Shown here: piece by piece, positions 10,752 to 19,999 of the stretch | How the letters are laid out: each line of letters begins with the position of its first letter | Numbering within the stretch: position 1 is the first letter of the stretch | Source of the DNA: Cristatella mucedo | Lineage: Eukaryota > Bryozoa > Phylactolaemata > Cristatellidae | DNA: 64,000 nucleotides | NCBI GenBank assembly: GCA_009760855.2 | Contig: WPIO01000009.1 | Span: forward strand, 2,354,501 to 2,418,500 | Direction: 5' to 3' | The notes under the pieces: generated by a model | Seen by the model: only the letters and a program-made list of their open reading frames with translations | What the model was told of the DNA's origin: nothing | Database searches by the model: none | Program-made: the position numbers and the translations under genes

Positions 10752-11062
10752 ATGACGCTCAACAGAAGCGGTGGACCGCCGCCATCGAGACATGCTTCTA
10801 TAATGACGCACAGGTTCCTCTCGGTGTCGGATAAAAGGGAGGAGCGAAGCAGCAAGTATGCCTTCGCCACCGCCGGCCCCGCTGGCAGCGCCGCCGCCGC
10901 GACCGCCCCCGCTGCCGCCATAGAGACGCCCTACCAGGAGCCGCCGACACTTTACCGTCAGTATTATCCAATCAACCGAGAGCCCGACATCGCCTTCAAA
11001 GCTCTGCTCAAAATCGGAGCCGGCGGCGAACTAAACCTCGACCAGAGGTGGCCGCTGCTTAG
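10752..11062 (+). CDS. Gene B exon 1
   Basis: Starts at ATG 10752 in the context ATAGCATGA; a later in-frame ATG at 10803 is an alternative. The donor AG|GTGAGG is at 11062/11063. It encodes the Ala/Pro-rich N-terminus and the [16 protein letters not shown] segment. Confidence 0.6.
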
Positions 11063-11130
11063 GTGAGGCGGAGTGGCAGCGGCGGCAAACCTTGGCTGCT
11101 GCCGGGCAGCGCTCCGCGGCAGAGGCAGCA

Positions 11131-11227
<97 letters not shown>

Positions 11228-11521
11228 CGCTCCGCGTCCTCGCCGCGCTCGCCGCCGCTTTATTTGCGAGCGAGCGAAGCTGCGGCTGGCGCAGATGTCG
11301 CACAGAGGAGCTTGTTAAAAAGGCGCCGAGAAGAAACGAGGAAATAGGTAGCGCGCATGCGCGTTGTTTCTTTGCCCACGGATAGCCGCTGCGAGTGCCA
11401 ACGGTCTACGGAAAAGTTTCAGGCATCCGCGCAACAGTTGTCTTCCAAAGCATGCACAGTTTAAACGCAAGTTCATTGCATTTACATGAGATAGGGAAGG
11501 ATAGCAAGAACGAGAGAGAGA

Positions 11522-11559
<38 letters not shown>

Positions 11560-14500
11560 GATACCAAGTTTGGCCTAGGACCAAACCCGAAGAAAGTAAT
11601 CAATAAAAATAGTGGCATGCGTTAATGGTCTCTCCTAAAAGTTACAATTACCCAAGAAATAAGTACCACTAAACAGATTTACCGAATTAAAAACCAGCAT
11701 TAGATCAACGCTGTCAGACAACTTGCTTGTAATAGTCAAAACAAACATAGCGGTAAGTACTTTGAATAGCACTTTATGAGTGCGAAATATTGCTTGAGGC
11801 ACTTAACAGCTGACAGTGGGAGAAAAAATATAACCAAGAGTTAATGGCTGGCGTGCCATCACTCCACAGAGAGTCAGAATTGCTTCGGGTGTGTTACGAC
11901 CGTTTTAGGAATTTAGACTTGAGGTAGAGTCTCTTTGCTTGCTTTATTTGATCTTTCGGCTACCTTTGATATTACCGATCACCAAGTCCTTTTCGAGCGC
12001 CTCTCATCCCGCCTGGGCATTACTGGAACTGCACTGCAACGGTTTAAGTCCTAAATCAGTGGGATAATCTAGATTATTGATGTGAACAGAAAAGATCATC
12101 CGAGGTACCTCTGAAGTATAGGGTACCCTCAGGGCTCCGTGCTTGGTCCGGTTCTTTTCACGGTTTATACTCTTCTTCTTGCTGATGTGATTGCCAGGCA
12201 CAGCCTAGGCTTCCACTTCTATACAGATGACACTCAGTTGTAACTTTGCTTTGACCCCTTCCAGCCCTTGAGCATGTTGAATTATCCCAACTCCTGTGAT
12301 GCATGTATCGATACTATCCACACATGAATGGCAGCAAACTTTCTCAAATTAATTTAAGGTAAAATCAACTTACGAGCTCCCCCAATCAAGTCTGCCTACT
12401 TTCAGCTGCGTAGCATAGCTAAAATTCGGGCTTGCTTAGACAGAGATTCTATATCTAAATAGGCCAATGCATTTATAAAATCCCGTCTTGACTTCTGTAA
12501 CTCGCTGCTTGCTTGTCTATCGGCCTGTGCAATCAGGCGCTTACAGTTGGTATCAAAACTCTGCAGCTAGTCTTGTCTGTCGTGAGCGTAGCAGTTGCAG
12601 CAGCAGACCGCTTCTCGCCGACCTGCAGTGGCTCTCAGTCAAGCAACACGACAGCTTCAAGGTTTCGTCTCTCACTTTTAGGTTCCTTCATTCTTTGGCT
12701 CCAGCCTACCTATCAGATCTACTCCCCACCAGGGCAAGCATCGTACTACCCGCTTTTCGGAATCTAATCGTTTACCTATACCTAGTACGAACCTAAAGCC
12801 GTTAGAGACAGTGCCTTTAGTTCTTATGCTCCCAAAGCCTGGAACTCGCTTCCGACTGGCGTTGCGACATTCTCCGTCTTGACGACATTTAAAAAGAAGC
12901 TTAAAATGCATCTACTTATCACAGCATTTAGTGTGTCCTTGTGATTCGTCCTTCGTGTGCTTATGCGTACTGACACTTTGCATGCTGCCACTAACCACAT
13001 TTGCATGCTGACACTGTGCATATCACATCTAACTAAGATATAGTCTTCGTGATTCGTCTTTCTTGTGCCTGCTTACACCATGCCTGCTGATTGCAGATGT
13101 TACCAACAAAAATTTGGTAATGCTTTATATGCGGCATTCTTAAAGTGCCTAGAGAGAGATTCAGTTCTCTGAGGGCGCTCTACAAATGTATTATTATTAT
13201 TTTTATTATCATTACTATGCTTGCTGTCATCGAGCGTGCTATCACTAACCATTCAATCGTGCTTCCTTTACAGAATATATGAAGTGCTTAGAAGGAAATT
13301 AGGTTCTTTGAGGGTGCAATACAAATGTATTATTATTGCCTTTTTGTGATTGACCCTTCAGTACGTATGCACCGGAAGTAGAGAATTCGCATCTGACTTG
13401 TATTACAGCTTGGATTGATTTTGCATCACACAAGCTTCAGCCAATGACTCATCGGTGCCGCTCTGCTTTTCCGGCGTTGCAGTGTCGAGCTTGTTCTTTT
13501 CCCTGTCTGCGCTTCGCATGTTCACCTTTGCTCACCGATTCAGTTCCCGCTACTCACCAGGGATTCTACTATATTAAGCGGCTCCGTGTGTCTTCTTGTG
13601 GGCTTCTGTGTGTATGCCAGTTAAATCACAATTCTTGTATGCGTTTTCATGCTCGTGTAAGCATAATAATAATAATAATAATAATATTGCACTTGATAAA
13701 GCGCCCTCAGAGAACTTAATCTCTTTCTAGGCGCTTTACATTTGCTGCAAAGTGATACGCAATAGAATAGTAAGTAAAATCATGCTTGAAAAACAAACAA
13801 AATGAATAACATGGTTAGGGGTTACATGCACTGGGTCAGCATGCAAATGTGGTTAGTGGCAGCATGAACAGTGTCAGCACGCATAAGCACATCGAGGACG
13901 AATCACAAGGACCCACTAAACGCTGTCCTAAATAGGTATGTTTTTAAGTTTCTTTTAAATGTGGTCAGGTCAGGGGATGTTCTGATGCAGGTCGGGAGGC
14001 AGTTCCAGGCTGTGGGAGCATACGAGCTAAATGCACGGTCTCCAAAGGATTTAAGGTTTGTACGAGGTATTTCTAGACTGTTGGATTCCGAAAAGCGAGT
14101 GGTACGATGCTTTGCCTGATGGGGTAGTATATCTGAAAGATAGGCTGGAGCCATAGAATGAAGAGACCTAAAAGTGAGCGACAAAACCTTGAAGTCAATC
14201 CGTTGCTTGACTGGTAACCAGTGCAGGTCGGCGAGAAGTGGAGTAATGTGGCAACTGCGATGCTCACGACAGACAAGCCTAGCTGCAGAGTTTTGCACCA
14301 GCTGCAATCGCCTGATCGCACATGCTGGTAGGCCAGTAAGCAGTGATTTGCAGAAGTCGAGACGAGATGTCACGAATGCATGGACCAACTTGGACGTGGT
14401 ATCCTTATGTAAACAAGCCCTAATTTTAGCAATGTTATGAAGCTGAAAATAGGCTGATTTGATGATACACTGTTTGTCCCTAAGTCACAGCTATTGCTTC

Positions 14501-15298
14501 TTTTGCGTCGACTTTTAAAGCGCCAAGAATGAGATTTCGCTCTCTCACAAGGGGAAATGCAAACTAATATTATCATTATTACCATTGTCAGACCGTAAGT
14601 AGGCCAGCTAAGTTGCTGTCTTCAAATCTAGAATGGTCGGCAGCGTGACCTTGCGTTGGATAAGTTCCAGTTGCTTCGGACCGAAGAGAAGACGTAAGCG
14701 AGCATTGCCTCACGGCGGCCGCCGGAGCCTCACCAAGCGAGGCTCCGGCGGCCGCCGCCGGTCTTCACTTGAGCCTTATCTCACGTCCTCCTTTTGTAAT
14801 ATGTTAGCCCCAGTCTTTCATATTTGCTAATGAAACAGATCCTTGATGTCAGTCTCGATACCTCTGCGGCTGGAGCGCTCTAGAACTAACTTTCAGAAAT
14901 TTGTCGGCTATAGCGAATCTGCTGAGCTAATGGAGCGTTGCGCGCTGCCTCGGTGACGCGCACCGCCATCTTGCCAGCAAACGTTTTCAGGTTTCACGCG
15001 CACGAGCTGACAGCGCGCTTCGACGCCACTCCGGTTCGATTTCGCGAGGCAGACGGCAAACTGACCATGGAGCTTCAAGACTTCATGTGAGTATCCGCCC
15101 TTTCCCCTGAACCCGTCGGCTGCAGCTGCAGCCGACGGCAACTATCACTATGAGCAGCAGCAGCGGCAGATGGGCAGCGGGAGAGGCGGCGGCAGTGACA
15201 GCAGCGGTGGCTGCCATAATGGCGGCGTCGGCAAACTCGGAAGCAGCGGCTGCAGCGAGATCCTCAGCAGGCTCCCGCCGCCGCCGCTGCTGCCGCTC

Positions 15299-15329
<31 letters not shown>

Positions 15330-18300
15330 TGCTTCCACACCCAGCCGAAAGCTACAGCAGCTATTCTGTCTTCGTATTTGCGAATAAAAAATCTCAGCTG
15401 CCGCCGCTGCTGCCGCTCCCGCCGCCGCCGCCGCCGCCGCTGCTTCCACACCCAGCCGAAAGCTACAGCAGCTATTCTGTCTTCGTATTTTCGAATAAAA
15501 AATCTCAGAGCTGCCGCCGCTGCTACCGCTACCACCGCCGCCGCCGCCGCTGCTTCCACACCCAGCCGAAAGCTACAGCGAGTATTCTGTCTTCGTAGTT
15601 GCGAAGCGAAAATAGCAGTGGGCCCGATGCAGAAGCACGACGCATCTTGGCAATTTGGCTTCGTGACCGCCGCCGCCGCCTTTCGCGTAACCGGCAAATA
15701 CGCCAAGAGAGCCGGCGGCGACGGAGCGAGCCAGGTGACCGAGGCGCAATGCCGCGGCCGAGCCGAGTGGGAGCTGCCCTGCTCACTAATCTCGTGCTCC
15801 GACGCGGCGCGCGCGCCGTGGTACGGCGGCGCGCGGTCCAAGGTGCTGCGAGGGCCCGCCGACGCGCAAAACGTGGAGCTGACCTTGCGCTGCCGCAACG
15901 AGTGCACGCCACCGCAGCACTCCCTACGACTCGACACGCCGGATGGTGCCGTGGAGCTCTTTAAGGTGGAGGTATTGCTCAAGTACTTCACCTGGTTCGT
16001 TATGAAAAACGTGGTGACCGGTGAGTGTGCACTATTGCAGATTAGCGAGAGCAGACTCTAAGAGAGCAGAAGGTCGTGACAGCAGCATAAACCTCCAGAA
16101 TAGGCGCTGGCTGATGGTGGAGGGCGGCATGTCAGCATTCAACGGTAGCGATAGCCCGGCGGTACGACTGTACATCGCGATTTGCACTTTTCCGTCATTC
16201 CACTTTCTTTCGTTTTTCATTTTGTATTATTGCATCTTTTTTGCGCGAAGTCCTACTGCCTGTTGCTAGCGTGTTTATATCGATGCCGATAACTGGCGGT
16301 TCACGCCCCGGTCTAGGCTAAGGCTGAGCGACACAGCGGTGATGCCACGCCCACCTGGCCCCCCCCTCGCTGGGCGTGTGCGATGCCCCTACACATTAGC
16401 AGCCCTCTTATCTGTTGCTGGGAAGTGACCTGGGCCGGGTCCTTTTCCTTCGTACACCGGCGGTTACCAACGACGAAACTATGTCTTGTTTCCACTCGAT
16501 GACTTTCCATCGAGTTCGTGTCGAATAACAGTGTGTGATTCGGCGAGGCGATTTTTCAATAATTGCGGGTCTCGCCCCAGCTGCACAACAACTTTGGCAG
16601 GTCTTGTTTGTCCTAGATGAAAATCCTGGGTCGGTCACTTGTACCGGTGACACAAGAAATCCACTGTCGCCGTCACCCCAGCCTTCATGATAAGGAGCTA
16701 CTCACGGTAATGGCTTACGAGGATCGTTCTAGCTACAGGGCTCTGTCTAAGCTCGACCATTGTAATCGTGTTTTGATAGGACCCCCAGAAAAAGTAATCC
16801 GAAATACACCGGATGGAGCACGCTGTCGTCTCTCGACGACTCGCGCCTTCGTCACAAGCGCTCAGAGCGTACGTTCGTAGAGCTCACTCAGAGCACTTCG
16901 TGGGGCAACTCGTGCTCAATTATCTGACAAAGGCAGGGGTCGTACCTAAAAAAGAAAAAAATATGAGATTGGCATAGCTGAGTTAGTAAAACAGTCTAAT
17001 ACAGTTGCAAGCCAATGAGGTCAGCCAAAGGTCGCCGTGTGGCTCGAGAGCGCGGTACCGGTACAGGCCGCCGTGGAATAATCACCGCTGCGCCACCTTG
17101 GCGGAAGTAGGTTCGACAGTCTACGACTCAAAGGGCGAAGGACAGCAGTCTCTGGTAGCCTGCATGCGATAGAAACATCTGGAAACTCAATTTAACCTAC
17201 GACTGATTCCCTAAATCAACCGAACATGGGTTAGGGACGTCAAAATACCGGTCGATTATTAAGAAAACGTATAGCTGAACCATCAGCCAGATTTCATTAG
17301 TGACGACTTCCAAAGAGACGTAGCGTCAGCAGAAAAGGAGACTTAGTGACGTCATTGCCGCGAGTTTAATAAATCACTGCCTCAAAAACGAGACCGAGGC
17401 AGTCATGCAAGCTCGCATATCTCAAGGAAATAAACTTCTGATAGGCACTGCACATAATTTTGTCTGAGTGTGGACTGGAGCATGCTTGCTCTTCACAAGC
17501 AAGGTCGTGGATTCAAATCCGGCAGCGGGCGATCCTGCATTTCAAAATGCAAGCTTCGGTGATAGCCGTAAAGGCTCTTCTGCCGCTGTAAAAATTATTA
17601 AGCTATTGAATTAGCTAATTAAAAAAAAATGTTGCCCCTGGGTCTTAGACCAGGGGTAAGGTGCTCGCTCCACACGATCCCGAGGTCGTGGGTTCGAGTC
17701 TTGCGAGGGGGCGATCCTTTATTGCTCACTGCAAGCGGTGGTGAAAGCCATAAAGGCTCTTCTGCCGCTGTAAAAATGCGGCTGTTTAATAAGCTAACCT
17801 TAATTTTATGAGAGGAGAGAGAGCTGACTTTCGATGAAGTTTGTTTATGTACTGCCTAATGGCTTGACCCGCGCCCTGCGGGCACTCATCACCCCCCCCC
17901 AGTAATGTCACAACCAACCACCTGACTTGTGACCCAGCCGAGCGTGCAGCTCCTCCGCCCGCTTGGTTTGGATGGCCAACAGGATTTCCATCAGTTTTTG
18001 GCAACTGACCTTACGCAATACGAATAAAAAAGTGAAAATTTGGCTCGCGCAACCGACCGTGCTCCGCGAGCGGCGCTGTGAGCGTGCTCGCTTTTTCCAC
18101 GAGTGGCACTGGTCGCTCGTCGCGCGCCCGTTTCCGTTTCCGCTCGCGCTTCTGTTCGAGCCGTCGGATGGGGGCTGCGAAGCGCCGCGCCTCCCGACTT
18201 CGTCTTCGGATTACGTTTCGCGCAGGTACCATTTACGTCGTGCGAACTTTCGCTTGGACGCGGGCGCTGGACGTCAACGTAAACGCCGCCGCGAAGGAGC

Positions 18301-18512
18301 CGACGCAGTGCGCATCGGTCGCCAGAGACTTCTTGTCCAGCATCGAAGCCACCAAGAATTGGCCGCTGCCCGAGCGAACGCTGTCGGCACCGTTTGCGTC
18401 GCAGGAGCTGACACTGAAGTGGTACCCGGCATACAGCAACGGAAAGAAGCCGCTAGTTCTTAGCGGCCCGGACCGCAGCTTTGCAGGATATCCCAAAATG
18501 CCTACGACGTAG
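10752..18512 (+). CDS. Gene B: predicted 371-residue protein of unrecognised family, four exons
   Basis: Exons 10752-11062, 14991-15086, 15599-16020 and 18226-18512 total 1116 nt (372 codons with stop). All three joins keep phase (2, 2, 1) at GT-AG sites. The start ATG has A at -3. An Ala/Pro-rich N-terminal 70 residues is followed by [20 protein letters not shown] and LDQRWPLL, then across the first splice [18 protein letters not shown] and [10 protein letters not shown]. Exon 3 gives a Cys-containing section ([20 protein letters not shown]), then [20 protein letters not shown]. Exon 4 gives [20 protein letters not shown] and ends [15 protein letters not shown]. No signal peptide or clear membrane helix. 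I do not recognise the family. An AATAAA lies at about 18849. Exons are strongly GC-rich at third positions compared with the introns. The exon 3 acceptor is the weakest part, and an upstream exon is possible. Confidence 0.6.
11122..11226. repeat. (CGG)n trinucleotide tract, about 32 pure units
   Basis: An uninterrupted GCG repeat from about 11130 to 11226, starting about 65 nt inside the first intron of gene B and flanked by GC-rich sequence. Its poly-Arg, poly-Ala and poly-Gly frames on both strands are artefacts. Confidence 0.95.
11511..11556. repeat. (GA)n microsatellite
   Basis: A near-pure GA run with one GGGA interruption. Confidence 0.95.
11925..13345 (+). mobile_element. LINE (CR1/L2-type) fragment, RT to 3' end, decayed
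   Basis: Sense-orientation remnant. Recognisable are motif A (CTTTCGGCTACCTTTGATAT, from the LSAAFDTIDH block), motif B ([15 protein letters not shown]-like), a damaged motif C (FYTDDTQL, expected FYADDTQL), then C-terminal blocks [26 protein letters not shown] and KAWNSLP. Many stops and indels. A deletion near 12370 removes the block between the TNLLVMGKPS region and the SAYFQL region. The tail hairpin and (ATT)n end near 13205, and a second, poorer tail lies at 13270-13340. Confidence 0.85.
13660..14462 (-). mobile_element. LINE (CR1/L2-type) 3' half, young copy
   Basis: 5'-truncated insertion. The minus strand encodes an intact-looking C-terminal ORF2 end of about 160 codons (14388-13903) with [20 protein letters not shown], then [30 protein letters not shown] and TAWNCLPTC, stopping at 13903. 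The 3' UTR, paired-arm hairpin and (ATT)n follow down to about 13660. It is nearly identical to the copy at 38985-39770, from which it differs by a few substitutions and one single-base indel, so both are recent. It lies antisense in intron 1 of gene B. Confidence 0.9.
14512..14582 (+). repeat. Stray LINE/SINE-type tail
   Basis: AAAGCGCCAAGAATGAGATT followed by a CTCTCAC arm and an ATTATCATTATT end: the hairpin-tail layout in diverged form. Confidence 0.4.
14713..14757. other. Perfect 19-bp GC inverted repeat (hairpin)
   Basis: Arm 14713-14731 (CGGCGGCCGCCGGAGCCTC) is the exact reverse complement of 14739-14757, with the 7-nt loop ACCAAGC. It lies in gene B intron 1, 234 nt before exon 2. 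No transposon terminal repeats are recognised. Confidence 0.9.
14991..15086 (+). CDS. Gene B exon 2
   Basis: Acceptor GTTTTCAG ends at 14990 and donor AT|GTGAGT is at 15086/15087. 96 nt, phase 2 in and out, encoding [17 protein letters not shown] and [10 protein letters not shown] without a stop. Both splice sites are strong. Confidence 0.65.
15284..15600. repeat. Three tandem copies of an approximately 110-bp unit
   Basis: Each unit has a (CCG)n run, CTGCTTCCACACCCAGCCGA, AAGCTACAGC-G/A and TATTCTGTCTTCGTA. The anchor CTTCCACACC falls at about 15332, 15443 and 15553. Units differ in the length of the CCG run. Only the last unit keeps TCGTAG at its end, which is the acceptor proposed for exon 3; the first two have TCGTAT followed by a stop-containing AATAAAAAA. 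Confidence 0.85.
15599..16020 (+). CDS. Gene B exon 3
   Basis: Acceptor TTCGTAG ends at 15598; donor ACCG|GTGAGT is at 16020/16021. 422 nt, phase 2 in and phase 1 out, open throughout with GC-rich third positions. The first part ([20 protein letters not shown]) is low in complexity and less secure than the end ([19 protein letters not shown]). A downstream start of the exon cannot be excluded. Confidence 0.5.
17465..17612 (+). repeat. SINE-B copy
   Basis: B-box region GGTCGTGGATTCAAATCCGG, then GGGCGATCCTGCATT, GGTGATAGCCGTAAAGGCTC, TTCTGCCGCTGTAAAAATT. The A box is decayed. Confidence 0.7.
17625..17808 (+). repeat. SINE-B copy (better preserved)
   Basis: Head TGGGTCTTAGACCAGGGGTA and AAGGTGCTCGC, B box GGTCGTGGGTTCGAGTCTTG, body GCGATCCTTTATTGCTCACT ... 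GAAAGCCATAAAGGCTCTTC ... GCGGCTGTTTAATAAGC. Tandem with the preceding copy. Confidence 0.75.
18226..18512 (+). CDS. Gene B terminal exon
   Basis: Acceptor TTTCGCGCAG ends at 18225. The phase 1 join makes G|GT = Gly. It reads [20 protein letters not shown], then [20 protein letters not shown], and stops at TAG 18510-18512. Confidence 0.6.
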
Positions 18513-18848
18513 ACTTTTTCTTTACCTGCATTCTAATTGGCTGCATCAGTCGTCTCCAGTTGCTTATGGTGCTTGATGAGCTCACCCTCTGGCTATTGCT
18601 CAGAGCAAATATATCTTCTTCAACGACTAGCTGATGTCAGCAATGTCTCGGCCCGACCCCAAGGGCGATGTGCTGCGCCTTTTTGTAATCGCTGAGATTG
18701 CAAGAAGAATGCGATGCGCCGTACGTAGCCGCGCAGCTCTTCTGCTAACTGGTTCCGTACAGTGTTTCCGTCACGAAAAGCTCGTAATTTGGGTTCCTTT
18801 TTGACGAATCATTGCCGCCATGTAAGCTTTATTCAGAAACCGCATCAA

Positions 18849-18854
18849 TAATAA
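18849..18854 (+). promoter_or_regulatory. Polyadenylation signal AATAAA for gene B
   Basis: Hexamer within CAATAATAAAAAG, about 340 nt after the stop and just before a SINE-A insertion. Confidence 0.35.
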
Positions 18855-18861
18855 AAAGTAA

Positions 18862-19040
18862 AAGATGTAATTCATTTGAATAGCGCCCTAAGATAACTCA
18901 ATCTCTACTCTATTCAGGTGCCTTCACACAGGCCACGGGGCTCTAACCCACGACCTCCTTCAGACCTTGGTCATAAAAAACAATCACATTGACCTTGTTC
19001 GAGGCGATCACCACTGGGCTAAACCGGCGCGGCATCGCGT
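18862..19040 (-). repeat. SINE-A copy (diverged, extended head)
   Basis: Antisense tail (ATAGCGCCCTAAGATAACTC, TTCAGGTGCC), B-box region GGGGCTCTAACCCACGACCT and head GGGCTAAACC. It carries the extra block between the boxes also seen at 2188 and 25258. Confidence 0.7.
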
Positions 19041-19182
19041 TTGATCTTCGTCCAGAATTAAAGAAAGTACTGGCCGCTGGCCAACTTTCTTACATTCCTG
19101 GCTGTGTATAAATAAGGTTACTGCAATTTAGTTTTGGAACAGCTTTAAAAGAATCATTAAGCCTCTACACCTGATACTAGCA

Positions 19183-19555
19183 ATAATAATAATAATAATA
19201 ATAATAGTAATAACAATAATAATAATAATTTAGGTTTCTAGAGCGCCCTCAGAGAACTAAATCTCTTATTAAGCACATTACATATGCTATAAAGGAAGCA
19301 TGTCAAAGTGGTTAGCGATAAAATGCAGTGTCAGCACGCATAAGGACAAAGAGGAATATTCACAAAGACACTGCGAATGCTGTGAGGAACAGATGCGCTT
19401 TAGGTTTTTTAAAACAATTTAAAGTCTGACGATGTCATTCTGTCAGACGGTATTGAGTTCCCAGCTTTAGCAATGTGCAAACCAGGGGAAAGGTCTTCAA
19501 ACGAGCTGAGTTTGGTTCAACGCTGCTAAACTCCTTGACTAAGAAAAGTGGTGAA
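19183..19555 (-). mobile_element. LINE 3' end fragment (decayed)
   Basis: An (AAT)n tract, antisense tail hairpin (GCGCCCTCAGAGAACTAAATC) and 3' UTR blocks (GTGTCAGCACGCATAAG) in LINE order. The coding end is unreadable. Confidence 0.75.
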
Positions 19556-19990
19556 TATAATGCAATGCACCCTCCCATGTAACCCCGTAAAGCCACACAG
19601 ACTTAGTGGGTGTTACCCAGGAGAGTTTTCTGAAGCAAAGTCAAAGTCCAAGCGGCTTTTGGTACGGATTTGGTAGCCAACGGACTTATATGGAAGCTAG
19701 GTTGGGTAATAAATCCAGGAAATTTAACGATGAGCTTCCTTTGTTAAAGGAGCTGCGATGGCCGTCGTTTATCAGCAGATACGGAGCTAAGTTCTTACTC
19801 CGACCCACAATGCTTGCCATCGAATGGGTCCTAAGTGCTTAACTAAACTGCTGCACTATTTTCAGCCAGCCCGCGACTACAATTTATCAAATTACACTCA
19901 ATTGGCTGCTCCATTCATTCTCTTTAAGGCCTTGGCAGCAGAAGCTTTTATCTGCAAGTCCATGATTGTATCTATTGGCATCTCGCCCGT
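19556..19990 (+). repeat. Family X dispersed repeat, longest sense copy
   Basis: Blocks in order: CATGTAACCCCGTAAAGCC, ACTTAGTGGGTGTTACCCAG, GAGAGTTTTCTGAAGCAAAG, TCAAAGTCCAAGCGGCTTTT, GGTACGGATTTGGTAGCCAA. At 19905-19970 comes GCTGCTCCATTCATTCTCTT with CAGCAGAAGCTTTTATCTGC. Matching blocks occur at 23511, 38380 and 59490. No coding capacity or terminal repeats found. Confidence 0.5.
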
Positions 19991-19999
19991 AACGTCTGC

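Larger units (their letters stand above)
11063..14990 (+). other. Gene B intron 1 (3.9 kb)
   Basis: It contains the CGG tract, a GA tract, two LINE fragments in opposite orientation, a stray tail and the perfect GC hairpin, all listed separately. No other coding signal is seen. Confidence 0.5.
16021..18225 (+). other. Gene B intron 3 (2.2 kb)
   Basis: Contains two sense SINE-B copies near its 3' end. The remainder (16021-17460) shows no recognised feature. Confidence 0.45.

Noticed and set aside
11031-11385. Poly-Arg, poly-Gly and poly-Ala proteins
   Set aside because: All are translations of the CGG tract in different frames.
13903-14388. Host gene with the [10 protein letters not shown] region
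   Set aside because: This is the conserved C-terminal end of a CR1/L2-type LINE ORF2, repeated many times in the window.
14713-14757. Rho-independent terminator
   Set aside because: There is no U-tract and the context is an animal-type intron.
15083-15991. 302-codon minus-strand frame
   Set aside because: A product of the tandem CCG-rich units. The plus strand has splice-consistent exons 2 and 3 of gene B in the same region.
17625-17710. tRNA gene
   Set aside because: The A and B boxes are there, but no cloverleaf closes and the downstream body is shared with other SINE-B copies.
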